A DNA stretch of 64,000 nucleotides from positions 5,481,263 through 5,545,262 of the forward strand of contig CM073330.1 in NCBI GenBank assembly GCA_037043015.1, given 5' to 3'. Shown here one piece after another: positions 1-11,031 of the stretch. Every line of letters starts with the position of its first letter. Positions within the stretch are counted from its first letter, which is position 1. The stretch comes from Bryum argenteum. Its lineage: Eukaryota; Streptophyta; Bryopsida; Bryales; Bryaceae. A program made the position numbers and the translations under genes. The notes under the pieces were generated by a model. That model was not told the origin of the DNA, did not search any database, and saw only the letters and a program-made list of their open reading frames with translations.

Positions 1-161
1 GAAACCCCAGAGAATGTAGGCACATTCGGGGTGGGGTTGACGAGGGTGCAATGTGGTACCTGGACGGTGGAGACGGAGGCCGTGCGCAGGGCAGGGAGGC
101 GCTCCCCAGCCAAAGAGGCGCAGGCGCCGACGACGGGAGCAGAGACGGCGAGGGCGGCCAT
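1..161 (-). CDS. 5' end of a possibly plastid-targeted protein (partial, leaves left edge)
   Basis: On the minus strand an ATG at 161 opens a frame beginning MAALAVSAPVVGACASLAGE, rich in Ala, Ser and Val, then Arg and Thr, with no acidic residue before position 20. This composition is that of a chloroplast transit peptide. A consensus donor (CAG followed by GTACC) at 60/59 closes a 102-nt first exon of exactly 34 codons. The frame also stays open to base 1, so the true exon end is uncertain. The mature protein lies outside the window, so its function cannot be named. The + strand frame over 31-456 is its antisense shadow. Confidence 0.45.
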   Translation of the reverse strand, partial: MAALAVSAPVVGACASLAGERLPALRTASVSTVQVPHCTLVNPTPNVPTFSGV

Positions 162-450
162 GGCTGCTGCTGCGATTGAGAGCTGGGAAAGATTGGAGAG
201 TTACGGCTGCGAATTGGCAGCGATAGCAGCGTATGATGCAGCAATTGAATTGATCGGTAGGGGGAGGTGGGGCGTGTGCTGCTCTCAATCGCTGTGGAGA
301 GAGCGAGGCGCGTGTGAGGTGATAGGCTTTCCCTTATCTTGTGTGGATTGCGAGGGCCCTCGGCCCTGCCTTTCGTTGCTCAGTTCCTCACTGGATAACC
401 CGCGTCCTCACTCCTCCGTCTCCCTTTGGCCTCACTTTTCTCCCTTTGGC
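162..450 (-). promoter_or_regulatory. Leader and upstream region of the left-edge gene with an I-box-like motif
   Basis: Upstream of the ATG at 161 (minus strand) lies GC-rich, pyrimidine-rich sequence typical of a plant leader. A GATAAGGG motif (I-box type, common in light-regulated plant promoters) is read on the minus strand at about 331-338. This fits a photosynthetic gene, but one short motif is weak evidence. Confidence 0.25.
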
Positions 451-561
451 TTTTGATACTTTTCTCATCCATTGATTGATGTAGTAAGTTATTTGCTTTG
501 AGTGATTTTATTTTATTTGGGGTTAAAAAACTCAGGATAATTAGGTGCAAACCCTGATTTG

Positions 562-2151
562 TGTAGTCCACAACCGTTTTTGAGGGGATTAGAAACTTCT
601 AAAATTTTGTCGCTCTTATGACCCAAAATGGGCATTTGTAATTCGGGGCAGCTTAGATGAAGGGGTTGTAAGTAATATTTATGCCTAATATTTATACTAG
701 GTGTTAATTATATTGCAAAATCTACGTGGTAAATTTTGCAAAGTCGAATTCCAGTTTTTAAGTCTTTTAGGACAATCCTTGGATTGGGACCCGAAATGGG
801 GTAGTTGAACAAAGTTTTGTTTTTTACAAAAAAATAAATGGAAATATGTTAATTACTAAATCACTACTTAAGTTCCAGCGTGACTCGAGTCAAAAACTTC
901 ACCAAATCTACAAGGGCGGCCTCCAACTTTGGAATACGGGGACTTCATGCATCGCGTTATCGAACCTTATTATCTTAATTAAAAGAGTATCTCTATCTCT
1001 ACTTGTGTTTGTCCCTTTTTAATTCGTTGTGTGTTAGAATACAAGGCAAATGAAGGGTTTCAGGGCAGCCCTTCATTCCAGTTCGCCCATATTCTATGAA
1101 GGCTCTCTAGGGCAGCCCTTCATTTTTCATATTTTCCATTGTTTTCAAACTTTTTGGACGCTCAAATTAAAAACATTGTTAAGATTACTTAAGTACCACA
1201 TAATCATAAGGGATAAGTGTTGAGACCTCCACAATTTGTGTACCTCCACCTATTGCAAGCCTCCTCAATACTGTAGTGAACCTCCACATTATAAAATGAA
1301 TAGGTAACTCAACTCTTTTTCATAATTTCCAAACAGGCCTTATATTTGCTTCAGTATGAAGTTCTAATGCATGGTCAAAGTTCACTGGCCAATTTTTTTT
1401 GAAGTGATCAGTCTTCAAAAATTCACTGGATCTGTGTGTGGAGCTTCTCATACTACTGCTCTAGAAGATTCTGGGGTCGCGATTTTGCAAATTGTTTTCT
1501 GAGATATATATAAAAGAGTGTATAGACTAGCTCATTTTGGGATCTCAGAAAATGACCTGAAATTAAATTATCATTTTTAACATAGAAGCTTATCCTCATT
1601 TCCTACATCCACACAATCATGCCTCGACCCATAAACATCGAGCAGAAAACATAAAGCAGAAAAAAGAAACAAACAAACAATGTCAAAAGTGGACAAGTGA
1701 GAAATTGAATTGGAATAACATCAATCACGATACTGTAATAGGTATCCAAAAGTGACTGCCCTCTGAGCAGAAACCCCAAAATGTACAGTACAGCCTCACA
1801 AGCCCTGGAGTGAGAGAAACAATCCTGTCTGTGACAGAAAGGTGACCAATTTTTTTCCCCACAACTACCCACAATTCGCAACTACTGTTTAAAAAGGTCA
1901 ATCAGCTACTGATTTGCAACAACTGGAATTAGTTAGTTAGTGCTCCACTCAATACTACTCTACCTAAAATACATATACATGATAGCACCCTATGAAGCAC
2001 CACACTTTTTTAACACATTTACAGTCCCAATTGGCTTCAGTCGCCATCAATGTCTATCTATCGTTAGTAAGAGGCCCAAGCAATTTCAATTATGATCGTG
2101 GACTCAATGTAAGAACCACAAGTTAGACAGTAAGCATGACCTTCCATTCCA
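562..2151. other. Intergenic region and ATG3 3' flank
   Basis: No supported gene. The sequence is AT-rich, and the part next to 2152 should hold the 3'UTR of ATG3. A 15-bp phrase (agggcagcccttcat) occurs twice, near 1061 and 1108, and the first copy forms a small palindrome with upstream tgaaggg. A 92-codon minus-strand frame at 1603-1881 has no domain-like character. Confidence 0.5.
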
Positions 2152-4384
2152 CTAAGCCCCGAGTTCGAAATCCATCGTGTAATCGTACTCGATTGTTGGT
2201 ATCACTGAAGCGACGAATTTGAGGAATATGAAAAGATACCTGCAGTACAATAAAAAGTACTCAGCATCCACCTGAATGTGAACATCCAATTGCTAAAGAT
2301 ATTATACACAGTGAGTTGTTATTGAAGAGATAAACAGGAAGGCAGAGTACATACTTGTCTACTTCAGGATTACCACCCCTAGAAACAAGGACGTCAATGA
2401 TCTTCTTCATAACTGCACCATGCCTGCAAGGATGAATGGATGCATGCTTTCCTGCCATGTGTGGATGGTCTTCAATCGTTACCTGCAGTAAGTAATGCAG
2501 ACACGATGAGTTACGGTGAAACTTTTACTAGTCAGGGCTTAAAGTCATCCAGTTCATACTAGTTAACCTGATGCTCGGAACCTGTAATTGAATATTTATG
2601 ACACTTCTGATGGTCTGCTAATAACACCTACTATATTTGAGGGAGCAATTGAATATCGAGCCTTCAAAAAGCACATTACTCTATGAGCAACTGTGCAGCA
2701 AGACAATTAACTCCTGATGGCTTAAGAGGCATACCGTTTTGTGTGCATGGTCTTGACTGACATCTTCCAAAACCTTCTCGGGCTGCAACAGATGGCGAGT
2801 CTGTGGAGGTAGACATTGAAATTAGAAGTACATAAGCATGCGACATCACAAGAAAAGCAATGTTGGGCATAACAAAATATCAACACATGCTTATCCAACC
2901 CATATTTATGCAAACGTTGAGCCTATCATACCTCATCATAGCCAGTAAGCCACAAGCGAGGCGTTTGATAGTACTTGTCGTATCTGCCACATGGAAAAAC
3001 AGCATTGCATATAAAAGGGGGAACTAGTAATAACTCCACAATCTCGGCAGAGAAGCTTCCTCCCCAAAAGCTTGGAAGTGCAGTTTTTGAATAACTCATG
3101 CATCCTAATCACCTTCACCCACTGACTATTCCAGCTTCAACCCAATTAGCAGCCCAACCGATAATGTTGCGACCACTTCTATGGTATTGATCTATCGTGT
3201 TCGGGTTCCTGTTTATGGAGATGGGCAAAGCTTTACTTTATCCAGACACTAAGAGGATGGAGATGGATGCTTACGTGATGCTGATGTCGTATGTTCGGGT
3301 CCTCAAAATATGATCATCTTCAGGTTCAGACACCTTCAATATGTCTTGGTCTGCGCCCTGTCCGAGTCGATACGGAGGTGAGAAGCATGCCCTTACAAGA
3401 AAATATTCAGCTTGTCTTTGAATCAAACTTCCAGATGATGAAATGAAGGTAAATACTTACCATCGCAGTTTCAACCAAATTATCATCGTCGACTTCATCC
3501 ATGTCCATAGCATCGTCGTCGTCGTCGTCTTGAGGAACTAATGGTCTGAAACTCCGCCTCACTGAAGTCTCTTGGCTGTCCATAGATGGCACCTCGATTT
3601 CATCCTCATCCTTGCTTTCTGCAAAGTATCATCAGATCGTATGATTATTCAAGAACTGCTCTGACTCTTTCTTGAGCTCACTAATACCATACGGGCACAT
3701 CATGAATCAATATGATTTGAAAGCTGACCATCATCTTAATCAGTTGTCACAACTTCTTGTGCATACCTCTATCATCAAAGCCATGCGTAGCAAGCCACCC
3801 ATCATCACCGTCGTTGTCAAGTAACACTTCACCTCCAGCGGCTTTGTAATCTTCTTCGATCGAGCATGCCCTGCGCAAGCATGGCACTGTGTCTTCCTAT
3901 CTCAGATCCGGATCTCGTTAAAGGGAAATAATCCAAGCGCGTATATATCTCCTAAGGGAAATCGGTATTCCATATTAAAGTGAATAGAAGTCCCAAAAAA
4001 CACTCTCAGTTGAGAAAATAGTGAGCTATGGTCAGTAAGAGTACCATTGCGAGTTATGAGATACTGCTTCTCAGCAGGAAGATACGGTTTCCGCTTGTTC
4101 GCATCACCCATTTCCCTATAAGTTCAAAAAAAAAAACGGAAGTTAGGAGCATACTTTAACATAGACTCATCAAGAAAAAGAACATGCTTTGTTAAAATCC
4201 AGATGAAGGATGGTTAGTAATACCATGACCAAGTGGGGCATTTAGAGACAAGATTGTCTCCTGCGAGGACAAACTCGTCAGGAGTAAGAACGCCCTTCTC
4301 CTTGAACGCAGACACAGTGCGAGGACTTGTCATCCTCTCCACAGCGCCTTTGAAGGCCTCATGGAGGCGCTGTGACAGAACCAT
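2152..4384 (-). CDS. ATG3: Autophagy E2-like conjugating enzyme ATG3
   Basis: ATG3 is the E2-like enzyme that transfers ATG8 from ATG7 to phosphatidylethanolamine during autophagosome growth. Nine minus-strand exons: 4384-4224, 4115-4045, 3886-3767, 3618-3461, 3357-3275, 2983-2932, 2800-2735, 2482-2355, 2239-2152. All junctions are GT-AG and the total is 927 nt (308 aa; plant ATG3 is about 313). The N-terminus MVLSQRLHEAFKGAVERM and the block KCPTWSWEMGDANKRKPYLP are plant ATG3 signatures. The acidic linker (Asp run in exon 4) fits the flexible region that contacts ATG7 and ATG8. The catalytic motif HPCRHG puts the active cysteine at about residue 256. The C-terminus FLKFVASVIPTIEYDYTMDF is almost identical to other plant copies. 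Nothing is broken. Confidence 0.97.
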
Positions 4385-5443
4385 CTTCTCTAGCACCAGT
4401 AATGAAGGAGTATCAAAGAAGCAACTTTGCCGACAAGCAAAGCCTCCCACTACGATTCGTGTACCTCCAAAAGTGTTGACCTAAACCGATGTCGATTCCT
4501 AAACCACAGAACAAAAAGCAATGTCAGAAACTAGGCACTGGAGAAGAAAACATACTGGACCCGCACTTGCAGCTTCACGATTGAAAAACGCGCGAGCTCA
4601 CGTACTTGTCAAAACACAAAAATGCACCTACGCTCAAAAACATTCACACCACAGCATCTTCTAACGAAAATACAAAACTCCACAGCTATTGCAATCGGCA
4701 TGCAAAAAACGCACTTTTTCATCCTCTCCGTTAGATCATACAGACTGTACTCCGAGTATGATTAACTACATTAACCTCGAGAAGAAAGAAAAACAGTCGG
4801 TGCCGACAACGAGCGAGTATCAGCACAATTCCAAAAGTCGATAAAAACTAAAACTACGATGACGATGACCTACGTCAGAGACAAATCGACTGCCAGAAAG
4901 AGAACGAGCGGCGTCTTCAAGGAAATAAGAAATTCCGAAATAGCCAACCCTAGAAAATGAAACTTGCAAGATGACTAGCGTATTGATCCAAAATTCGTGC
5001 ATGTCACGCCAAAAATCCCAAAGGCTCGAAATTAAGCTCGTAACCTCAGAATAAGATACAGGTAGCCACGAGTATTGAAAACGATCAAACTTAGGAAAAA
5101 CGAGATTTGTCGAACAATTCAATTCAAGAGCCTGTACAAAAATGCAATGATCGTTAAAGCACTTGCTCAAAGAGCGGTATCGTAATGCAATAGCTGAATC
5201 GCGGATTCATAGAGGTAGCAGCTTCTTCGATTCACGTCCATTCCCGACCAAAAGAAGCTCCCTGGAATCGCAATTTTCGAGCGTCGAAGGTTTGAGAGGC
5301 AAGAGATCGATGATTCACTTACAAGGGGATGATCGACGCGATTTGTAAGAAAAAGTGGCTGGATTGTTGGAAACCCTCGTGCTTTGGTATTAGCGAAATA
5401 GCTTCCCTTGCATGCGTCCTCAAGAATCAATAGCCCCTTATAT
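4385..5443 (-). promoter_or_regulatory. ATG3 leader, possible leader intron and TATA box
   Basis: On the minus strand ATATAAGG at 5443-5436 is a good TATA box. About 110 nt downstream a consensus donor (CTT followed by GTAAGT, exon end 5323) suggests a long intron in the 5'UTR, with an acceptor probably shortly before the ATG at 4384. The short frames in both strands here (4820-5170, 5163-5430) look non-coding. The leader intron is inferred from splice consensus only. Confidence 0.4.
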
Positions 5444-5459
5444 GATCTTTCTCATTCAT

Positions 5460-7183
5460 CCATCGTGAGGTTTCTCATCCACGTCTCCTTCGGTGACGAT
5501 GCTTTGTCGGACGGGGATGATGGTCTTTCATAGCTTGGTGAAGTGGGCGAATCTATTTTTGGATTCATAATTTTGGAATCTTGAAGGATGGACGAAAATT
5601 TATTATTTTGAGTGTAGTAAATAAAATATGTTTTAATGTATAGTTTTGAATCAAAATGTAAAATATTTAAATTATCTATGTCGTTGAGATAAAAAAAGAA
5701 TGTCAGTACCAATTTTGACAAAGCGACATTTTATTTTTTACTTTGAATCTTGTACTTCATTGACAGTTGACTAAGAAGAATAACGCTTAGAGTGACAGCC
5801 GATTACTATCAAAAATCGGCTTTTGAGGTCAATTCACCAACTAGAACGGTTTCGAAAATGATACTTCACAACAATCATTCCCGAAGGGTAACTCTAAAAG
5901 GCAAGTATAAGTATCACTTGTACTTTTGAGTATAGAGTAACATTTGATTTGTTACTCATGATCTTATACTTCATCAAGGTTATTTTTGAATTTCTATATA
6001 GTGCATTCTTTCTGTCGAGAATAAAAAACGACACTCACAACAATCGTCCTTATATAATTTTTCAAACTATACAATTGAATGAGACAACAAAGATGTACAA
6101 ACCTAGTATTCCTTGTCATTGCTCCTTACACACTACTCCTTCAGATTATTCTTAATTACTACTCCATGCTCATTCTACTCCATTCTTATTGCTTGCAAGC
6201 TTTAAGTCATACTCATTTAGATCATTCAACAGTAGTTGTAGTGCTCTCTCATGTTCAGTGTTCTCATTGTTCTTTACTCATTAACATTTACCTATTAAAA
6301 ATGATGCATGCTCACAGTGAGAATTTATTATGCTCATTCATTCTCAAAATCTGCCCAAAATCAAATAGATCGCAGTAATTTCTAAAATTCACCACAAATT
6401 AGACCGGCCTTTGTGTTTGCATTTCAACATACGTCCATGTGAATAATCAAGCATTTCTATAGGTGGCATAGGTCCAATGTGGGTAAAAATTATGTAGACG
6501 TAAACGGAACTCCCTAAAAAACAAGGATTTGAAGAGACACAATTCAGATTTATTATTGATTTTTCAAATTTTTGGCTCATGAAACACTTCAAACCCATTT
6601 TACAAATGGGAAAATAACTTGTTTATCAAGTTCGAACATTATGATCTCACAATTGGTGAGGAATTTGAATTTAAGATTTCATACACATACATGTACAAGT
6701 TAGGAACTAAATCCTACGGTTAAATACTCAAAAAAGTCTCAAAAATAAAAAAATTGCATCTTGCAATGACAGAGGGTTGTTAACTTTTGAGATCTTCGAC
6801 ATTAGGGGCTAAGGGGTTAAGCATATCAACCCGATTCAGGCCTCTCTCTCCTTTAGGGGTTAACCCAATGAAAATGATGTTGCAGCACATGAATTACTCA
6901 TTCAAATGAGCTTTTAAACTACATACAATTTTTGAGGTATATAATAATATTTACTTTTTAAGATGACGAGAAGGTAAAACATGCCTTTGTTCTCCACGAA
7001 GAAAAAGAAACCACCAACAGCTCAAATATCCAGCCTGCTCACTACAAGAATCCATTTAACTCAAACAATACTTCAAGCCAGATCGTTCAAATGACATACA
7101 ATGTGGCATCAATTCGATTTACTAACCCAGGAGACACCAAAACGTGCTTACTAGTGTAACACCCTCGTGCTAATGAACGACTT
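5460..7183. other. AT-rich intergenic region between ATG3 and WASH1 genes
   Basis: No supported gene. Frames up to 99 codons (for example 6079-6378) are composed of AT-rich low-complexity codons and lack any domain. The last few hundred bases should contain the 3'UTR of the gene ending at 7184. Confidence 0.5.
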
Positions 7184-10100
7184 TTATTCCTCCCAGTCAT
7201 CATCATCGCTCTCCTCTTGATTCTTCTTAGCAATGTAATCGTGAAGATGCTTAATCTGCAAAAGGAAATTCCCTTCACTTTAAAATCATACACTACTTTC
7301 GCCCATGATGATTTGTAAGCCTGGATGCAAAACATGCAGTTTAACATAAGAATGCACATTGACAAGAAACTCACCGGTAATGTGATGCCAGTACTGATCG
7401 TCGAATACGAAGTCGTACACCAATCAAGCAAACATGTGAGTGTTAATAACTATGCACGTTGCATGTCCTCAATCAAATTACCAGCTTATGTAGTTGAATT
7501 ATATCATTCTCCTGTAAAAAATTGTGACATTTGACAAAAGAAAAGAAAGGAATCCCAAGAGAAGAGTTGATTTGCTTACCTGTTGGATCCGCTTGAAAGG
7601 CTGCCAGCATCTGTATCTTCAATCCCGGGCAATTTTATTGATTTTACCTACACAACGTTCCAAAAAGGTAATCAATAAAAAGACATAAGTGACTTGCCAC
7701 CAAATTGTTGGACGTTTTGACCAGACTAATCTTATACATGACTCATGAGGATCAAGCCCATAAATTGGAAGAGTAGTTACCTGGTCCTTGTCATGAGAAG
7801 CGCCTTGCATTGAGAGCCTTCGCAATTTTAGGGTGTTTGCCATTTCTGAGAGGACGTTTAATGGCTGCCACCATAAGACAAATATCAGCCAGACAATGAA
7901 GTTTGTACTTCTCCAGAAACGGCTGTGTACATAAATGTAATTTGAAATTCTAGCCTCAGTATTCAAGGGTACAGAACAAAAAAGATAATCTTTATTTTAA
8001 AGTGCACCTTTGCAATTTGCTTCCCACTCGAAGGCTGCATTTTATCTCTAGGCGTCTCTGGCTTGTCTCCAACAATCGTCTGCAGAAACCATAAAGGATC
8101 TATGATAGAGAGTCTAGAAACATCACTTAGCAAAATCAATACATCACTGAAATAGTGTAGCAACAGGGTAAGTTGATTCTTGTATGCAAGTTGTAAAGTT
8201 GCGAAAATGGACATAGGTGATGATACTGATGCTACAAACCTTGCGTAGCTGAATGCCGGGATTACGAATAGCTGCCATCAATGCTGCACGACTTGCATCT
8301 TTCACTGTCATTAACCAACAAACGAGTCGTATTCAGTAAACTATGTACCAAGTAGCAAGTCGAAATGCACATTGGTGCCAGTTTACTTCCGATAACTGCA
8401 GTCTTAGTTGTGAAATTAACCCTAAACCTGTTGTCCAACTTCCGAAGCAAGGCCGAAAGAATTCGATAGAAGCAAACAAGAGAGGATCCAAGCATGGGAG
8501 GAAGCAAGGCCGAAAGAATTCGATAGAAGCAAACAAGAGAGGATCCAAGCATGGGAGGAAGCAAACCTATTGGTGACGGGAGGCTGGATGAACCCACAAC
8601 ATCCGATTGCTTACTAGACTCCCCTATATCAGAGCTGGAAACGGTCACGGGTTTTACAGTTTGAGGAGACGGGACTGGTGATCGCACTGGTGGTGGTGGA
8701 GGAGGAGGAGGAGGGGGTGGCGAAGCTTTAGGTCGAGTATCCGGAGTAGGGGAAGACGAAGCGGCAGCTTCTGCATTCTTAACTTTTGTCAAAATCGTTG
8801 GCAGCCGTGTTGAGCTAGGGGGGATCTGAGGTGAAGCTTCCGACTTAGATAGCAGTACTGTTCGAGGATCTGCACAAGAATAAAAATGAAAGCTATAGCA
8901 GTCAACACACGCTCTGAAGATCTCCTATGTTCAGTAAGGAAGACACTCCAACTGTGGCCAACTGCAGAATTGTTTCTATATGCATGTACATAGAGGTAGA
9001 TAAATCCTAGTTTACTTTTTACATCCTAATGCACATGTGAGTATCTCCCAACTAATTGAAAATAACCTCAGTCTCCATCTGTCAAGTTTCACAACGCTCT
9101 TCTAAAAACTTAAATATCTCGTGTAATGAAAGACTGGGGCACTCACCAACTGGAAAATTGAGACTTGGTATCGGCGGCAGAATAGGAGGTTGAGGTATAC
9201 TCAAGTTAGAAGGGCCAGGGGTCACAATATCCTCAAAACGTGTTGAACCTGTGACATCCAAGTAGCAAGATGAAGATTTATTTACTGGCTTCGATAGCCG
9301 GTAACATGGTACTAGTGACACTGACTTCTAAAAGAGAGGGGTGTCCTAAGAATTCGTGAACAACCTAAAACTTGAGAGGATACAATAATAACAAGGATGA
9401 TACATTAATTGGTGGCGGAATGAATGACTCACTGTCTAACGATCTTGTATCGCTCTTGGTTGGGGTACCCTCAGCTGAACTATCACCAAAAGAAACACTT
9501 CTGTAATGTCCCACGGATGGGGCGAAAGGTCTTGAGTGAGATTGTCGTGAAGACCCTGTACACACAGCAAGGTGTCAGATACCCATTGTATGCTCCAACT
9601 GTTTAGTAATGTGTGGCTCTCTAACTTCCCGTTCATAAATAACAAACGAAACTGCAATGAGATAATGAGCGGCACACTCTCTTTGGATACAGCACATAGA
9701 GGAAGATCAAACTCACCGTTCCAACTAATATCAGCAACCATGGGCAGGTTCGGAAGAGAACTAGGCAAACTGAAAGTTGGAACTTCACCAAGCATTGGTC
9801 GAAACCCGAATTCTTGAACCCCTGACGACGACTACAATTACAGACTTATTCAGAACACCTTTCACTTGTGTACATATCAGCTAGAAGAACTTTATAGAAG
9901 AAACAATACCAAAAGCCAAAGGGGAATATGATATTTTCACTACACTGAACATTCCTGGAGCAAAAGAAAACTCACCAATGCATCACCAGCTAGAACACTT
10001 TGAGGTGGGGCAGCCAACGGGGGAGGCTTGTGTTTGGGTTCCTCTTCTCCTACTATAATGTCAGCTCCAGCAAGATTGTCAACTACCCTATACCTGCAAA

Positions 10101-11031
10101 GATATGAAGCCTAAATATGAGTAACTTCCGAAGGTGAGCATCAGAACGTATGAACCCCCTCGTCAGAGTACTTACAGATGATACGGAAGCTCTAAAGAAT
10201 TGAAAAGCATAGCATCGGCAGCAGATTTGGTGCTCTTCGGCATCCTTCCAATTCCTTCCTGCAAATAAATCAAGATGCTTTCAAAGAGATCGTTCGCAAT
10301 AGTAATTCCCATTCGAAGATACACAAAATAAAAGAAGCTAAAACTGAAACGAGGAGGAATGCAGTGGACGTTGCATACAGCGCTTCGTGCTTCTCGAGGC
10401 CAGTACTCGTGATTTGTCTCCGAGAAAAAACGAAAGAGCTCAAGTGTACCTCCTTCTCCATCCTGGCATCAAACGAATCAGATCAGGACTCTAGGTACTA
10501 CTTCAGTCACACCATATCAATATGATTCCCTGTAACTTGGACGGTAGAAATCAGACCTGGTGTTGGCCAGCGTCCACCGACACCGTTGCAATGGGAAACT
10601 TCGATTGTTTGCCACCAAATAAAGGCACAAAATCTGTTTGCTCAGGGGGAACCTCATGATACTTGGCACTGGAGTACAACGTTGTTGCCTCTTTCGTTCC
10701 AGCGAGTGCCGCTATCTGAGCCTGCCACGAGATTGATCCATCATGCATACAACTACAGTGACCTCAAACATTTGATACAGAGATTGGTAAATCATACCTC
10801 TCTTTCAGTAATTCTTGCACTTAGACTGTTCAATTTTGCCTCTTCCAATTTCACCTGTAGCAAACACGAGAACATTCAGTATCCGATCCGGGCAAGGTCC
10901 TGGATTAAAGAAGGAAGACAGTACAGTACCCTGGCGAGGATGGTATTGAACACGACGTCAGCTGCATCGTACAGATCCAATAGAGATTGACAGAGCCCGG
11001 CATTGCCTCTGCTCGATCCACCCTCCGCCAT
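7184..11031 (-). CDS. WASHC1: WASH complex subunit 1-like Arp2/3 activator
   Basis: WASH1 activates Arp2/3 on endosomes to build actin patches for cargo sorting. Fifteen minus-strand exons, all GT-AG: 11031-10930, 10854-10798, 10721-10557, 10258-10176, 10093-9976, 9831-9717, 9555-9433, 9248-9147, 8869-8567, 8304-8240, 8079-8008, 7864-7781, 7647-7580, 7393-7375, 7255-7184; 1548 nt, 515 aa. The N-terminal WAHD part has the WASH block KEATTLYSSAKYHEVP (human: KAIKVFSSAKYPAP). The middle carries FRPMLGEVPTF and LPNLPMVADI, like the PxLP strings of WASH1. A run of 11 prolines near residue 345 precedes a WH2 motif (RAALMAAIRNPGIQLRK), a basic connector-like stretch, and the acidic Arp2/3-binding tail ESDDDDWEE with the key Trp. 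A SCAR/WAVE protein is excluded because the N-terminal SCAR homology domain is absent. Oddities: a 19-nt microexon and a 57-bp duplication at a splice donor. Confidence 0.88.
8444..8557. repeat. Perfect 57-bp tandem duplication at a WASH1 splice donor
   Basis: Two identical 57-bp units (8444-8500, 8501-8557) lie in the intron right behind the donor of exon 9 (exon end 8567), and the start of a third unit (8558 onward) overlaps the donor itself. The unit length is a multiple of three and the minus-strand frame continues from the exon through both units without a stop. Confidence 0.9.

Noticed and set aside
31-456. 141-codon plus-strand frame at the left edge
   Set aside because: Antisense to the transit-peptide-like exon on the minus strand; composition fits GC-rich leader sequence.
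10447-10461. Possible 13-nt exon in WASH1 between exons 3 and 4
   Set aside because: It would shift the frame; the direct join of exon 3 to the exon starting at 10258 stays in phase and matches the WASH1 order.
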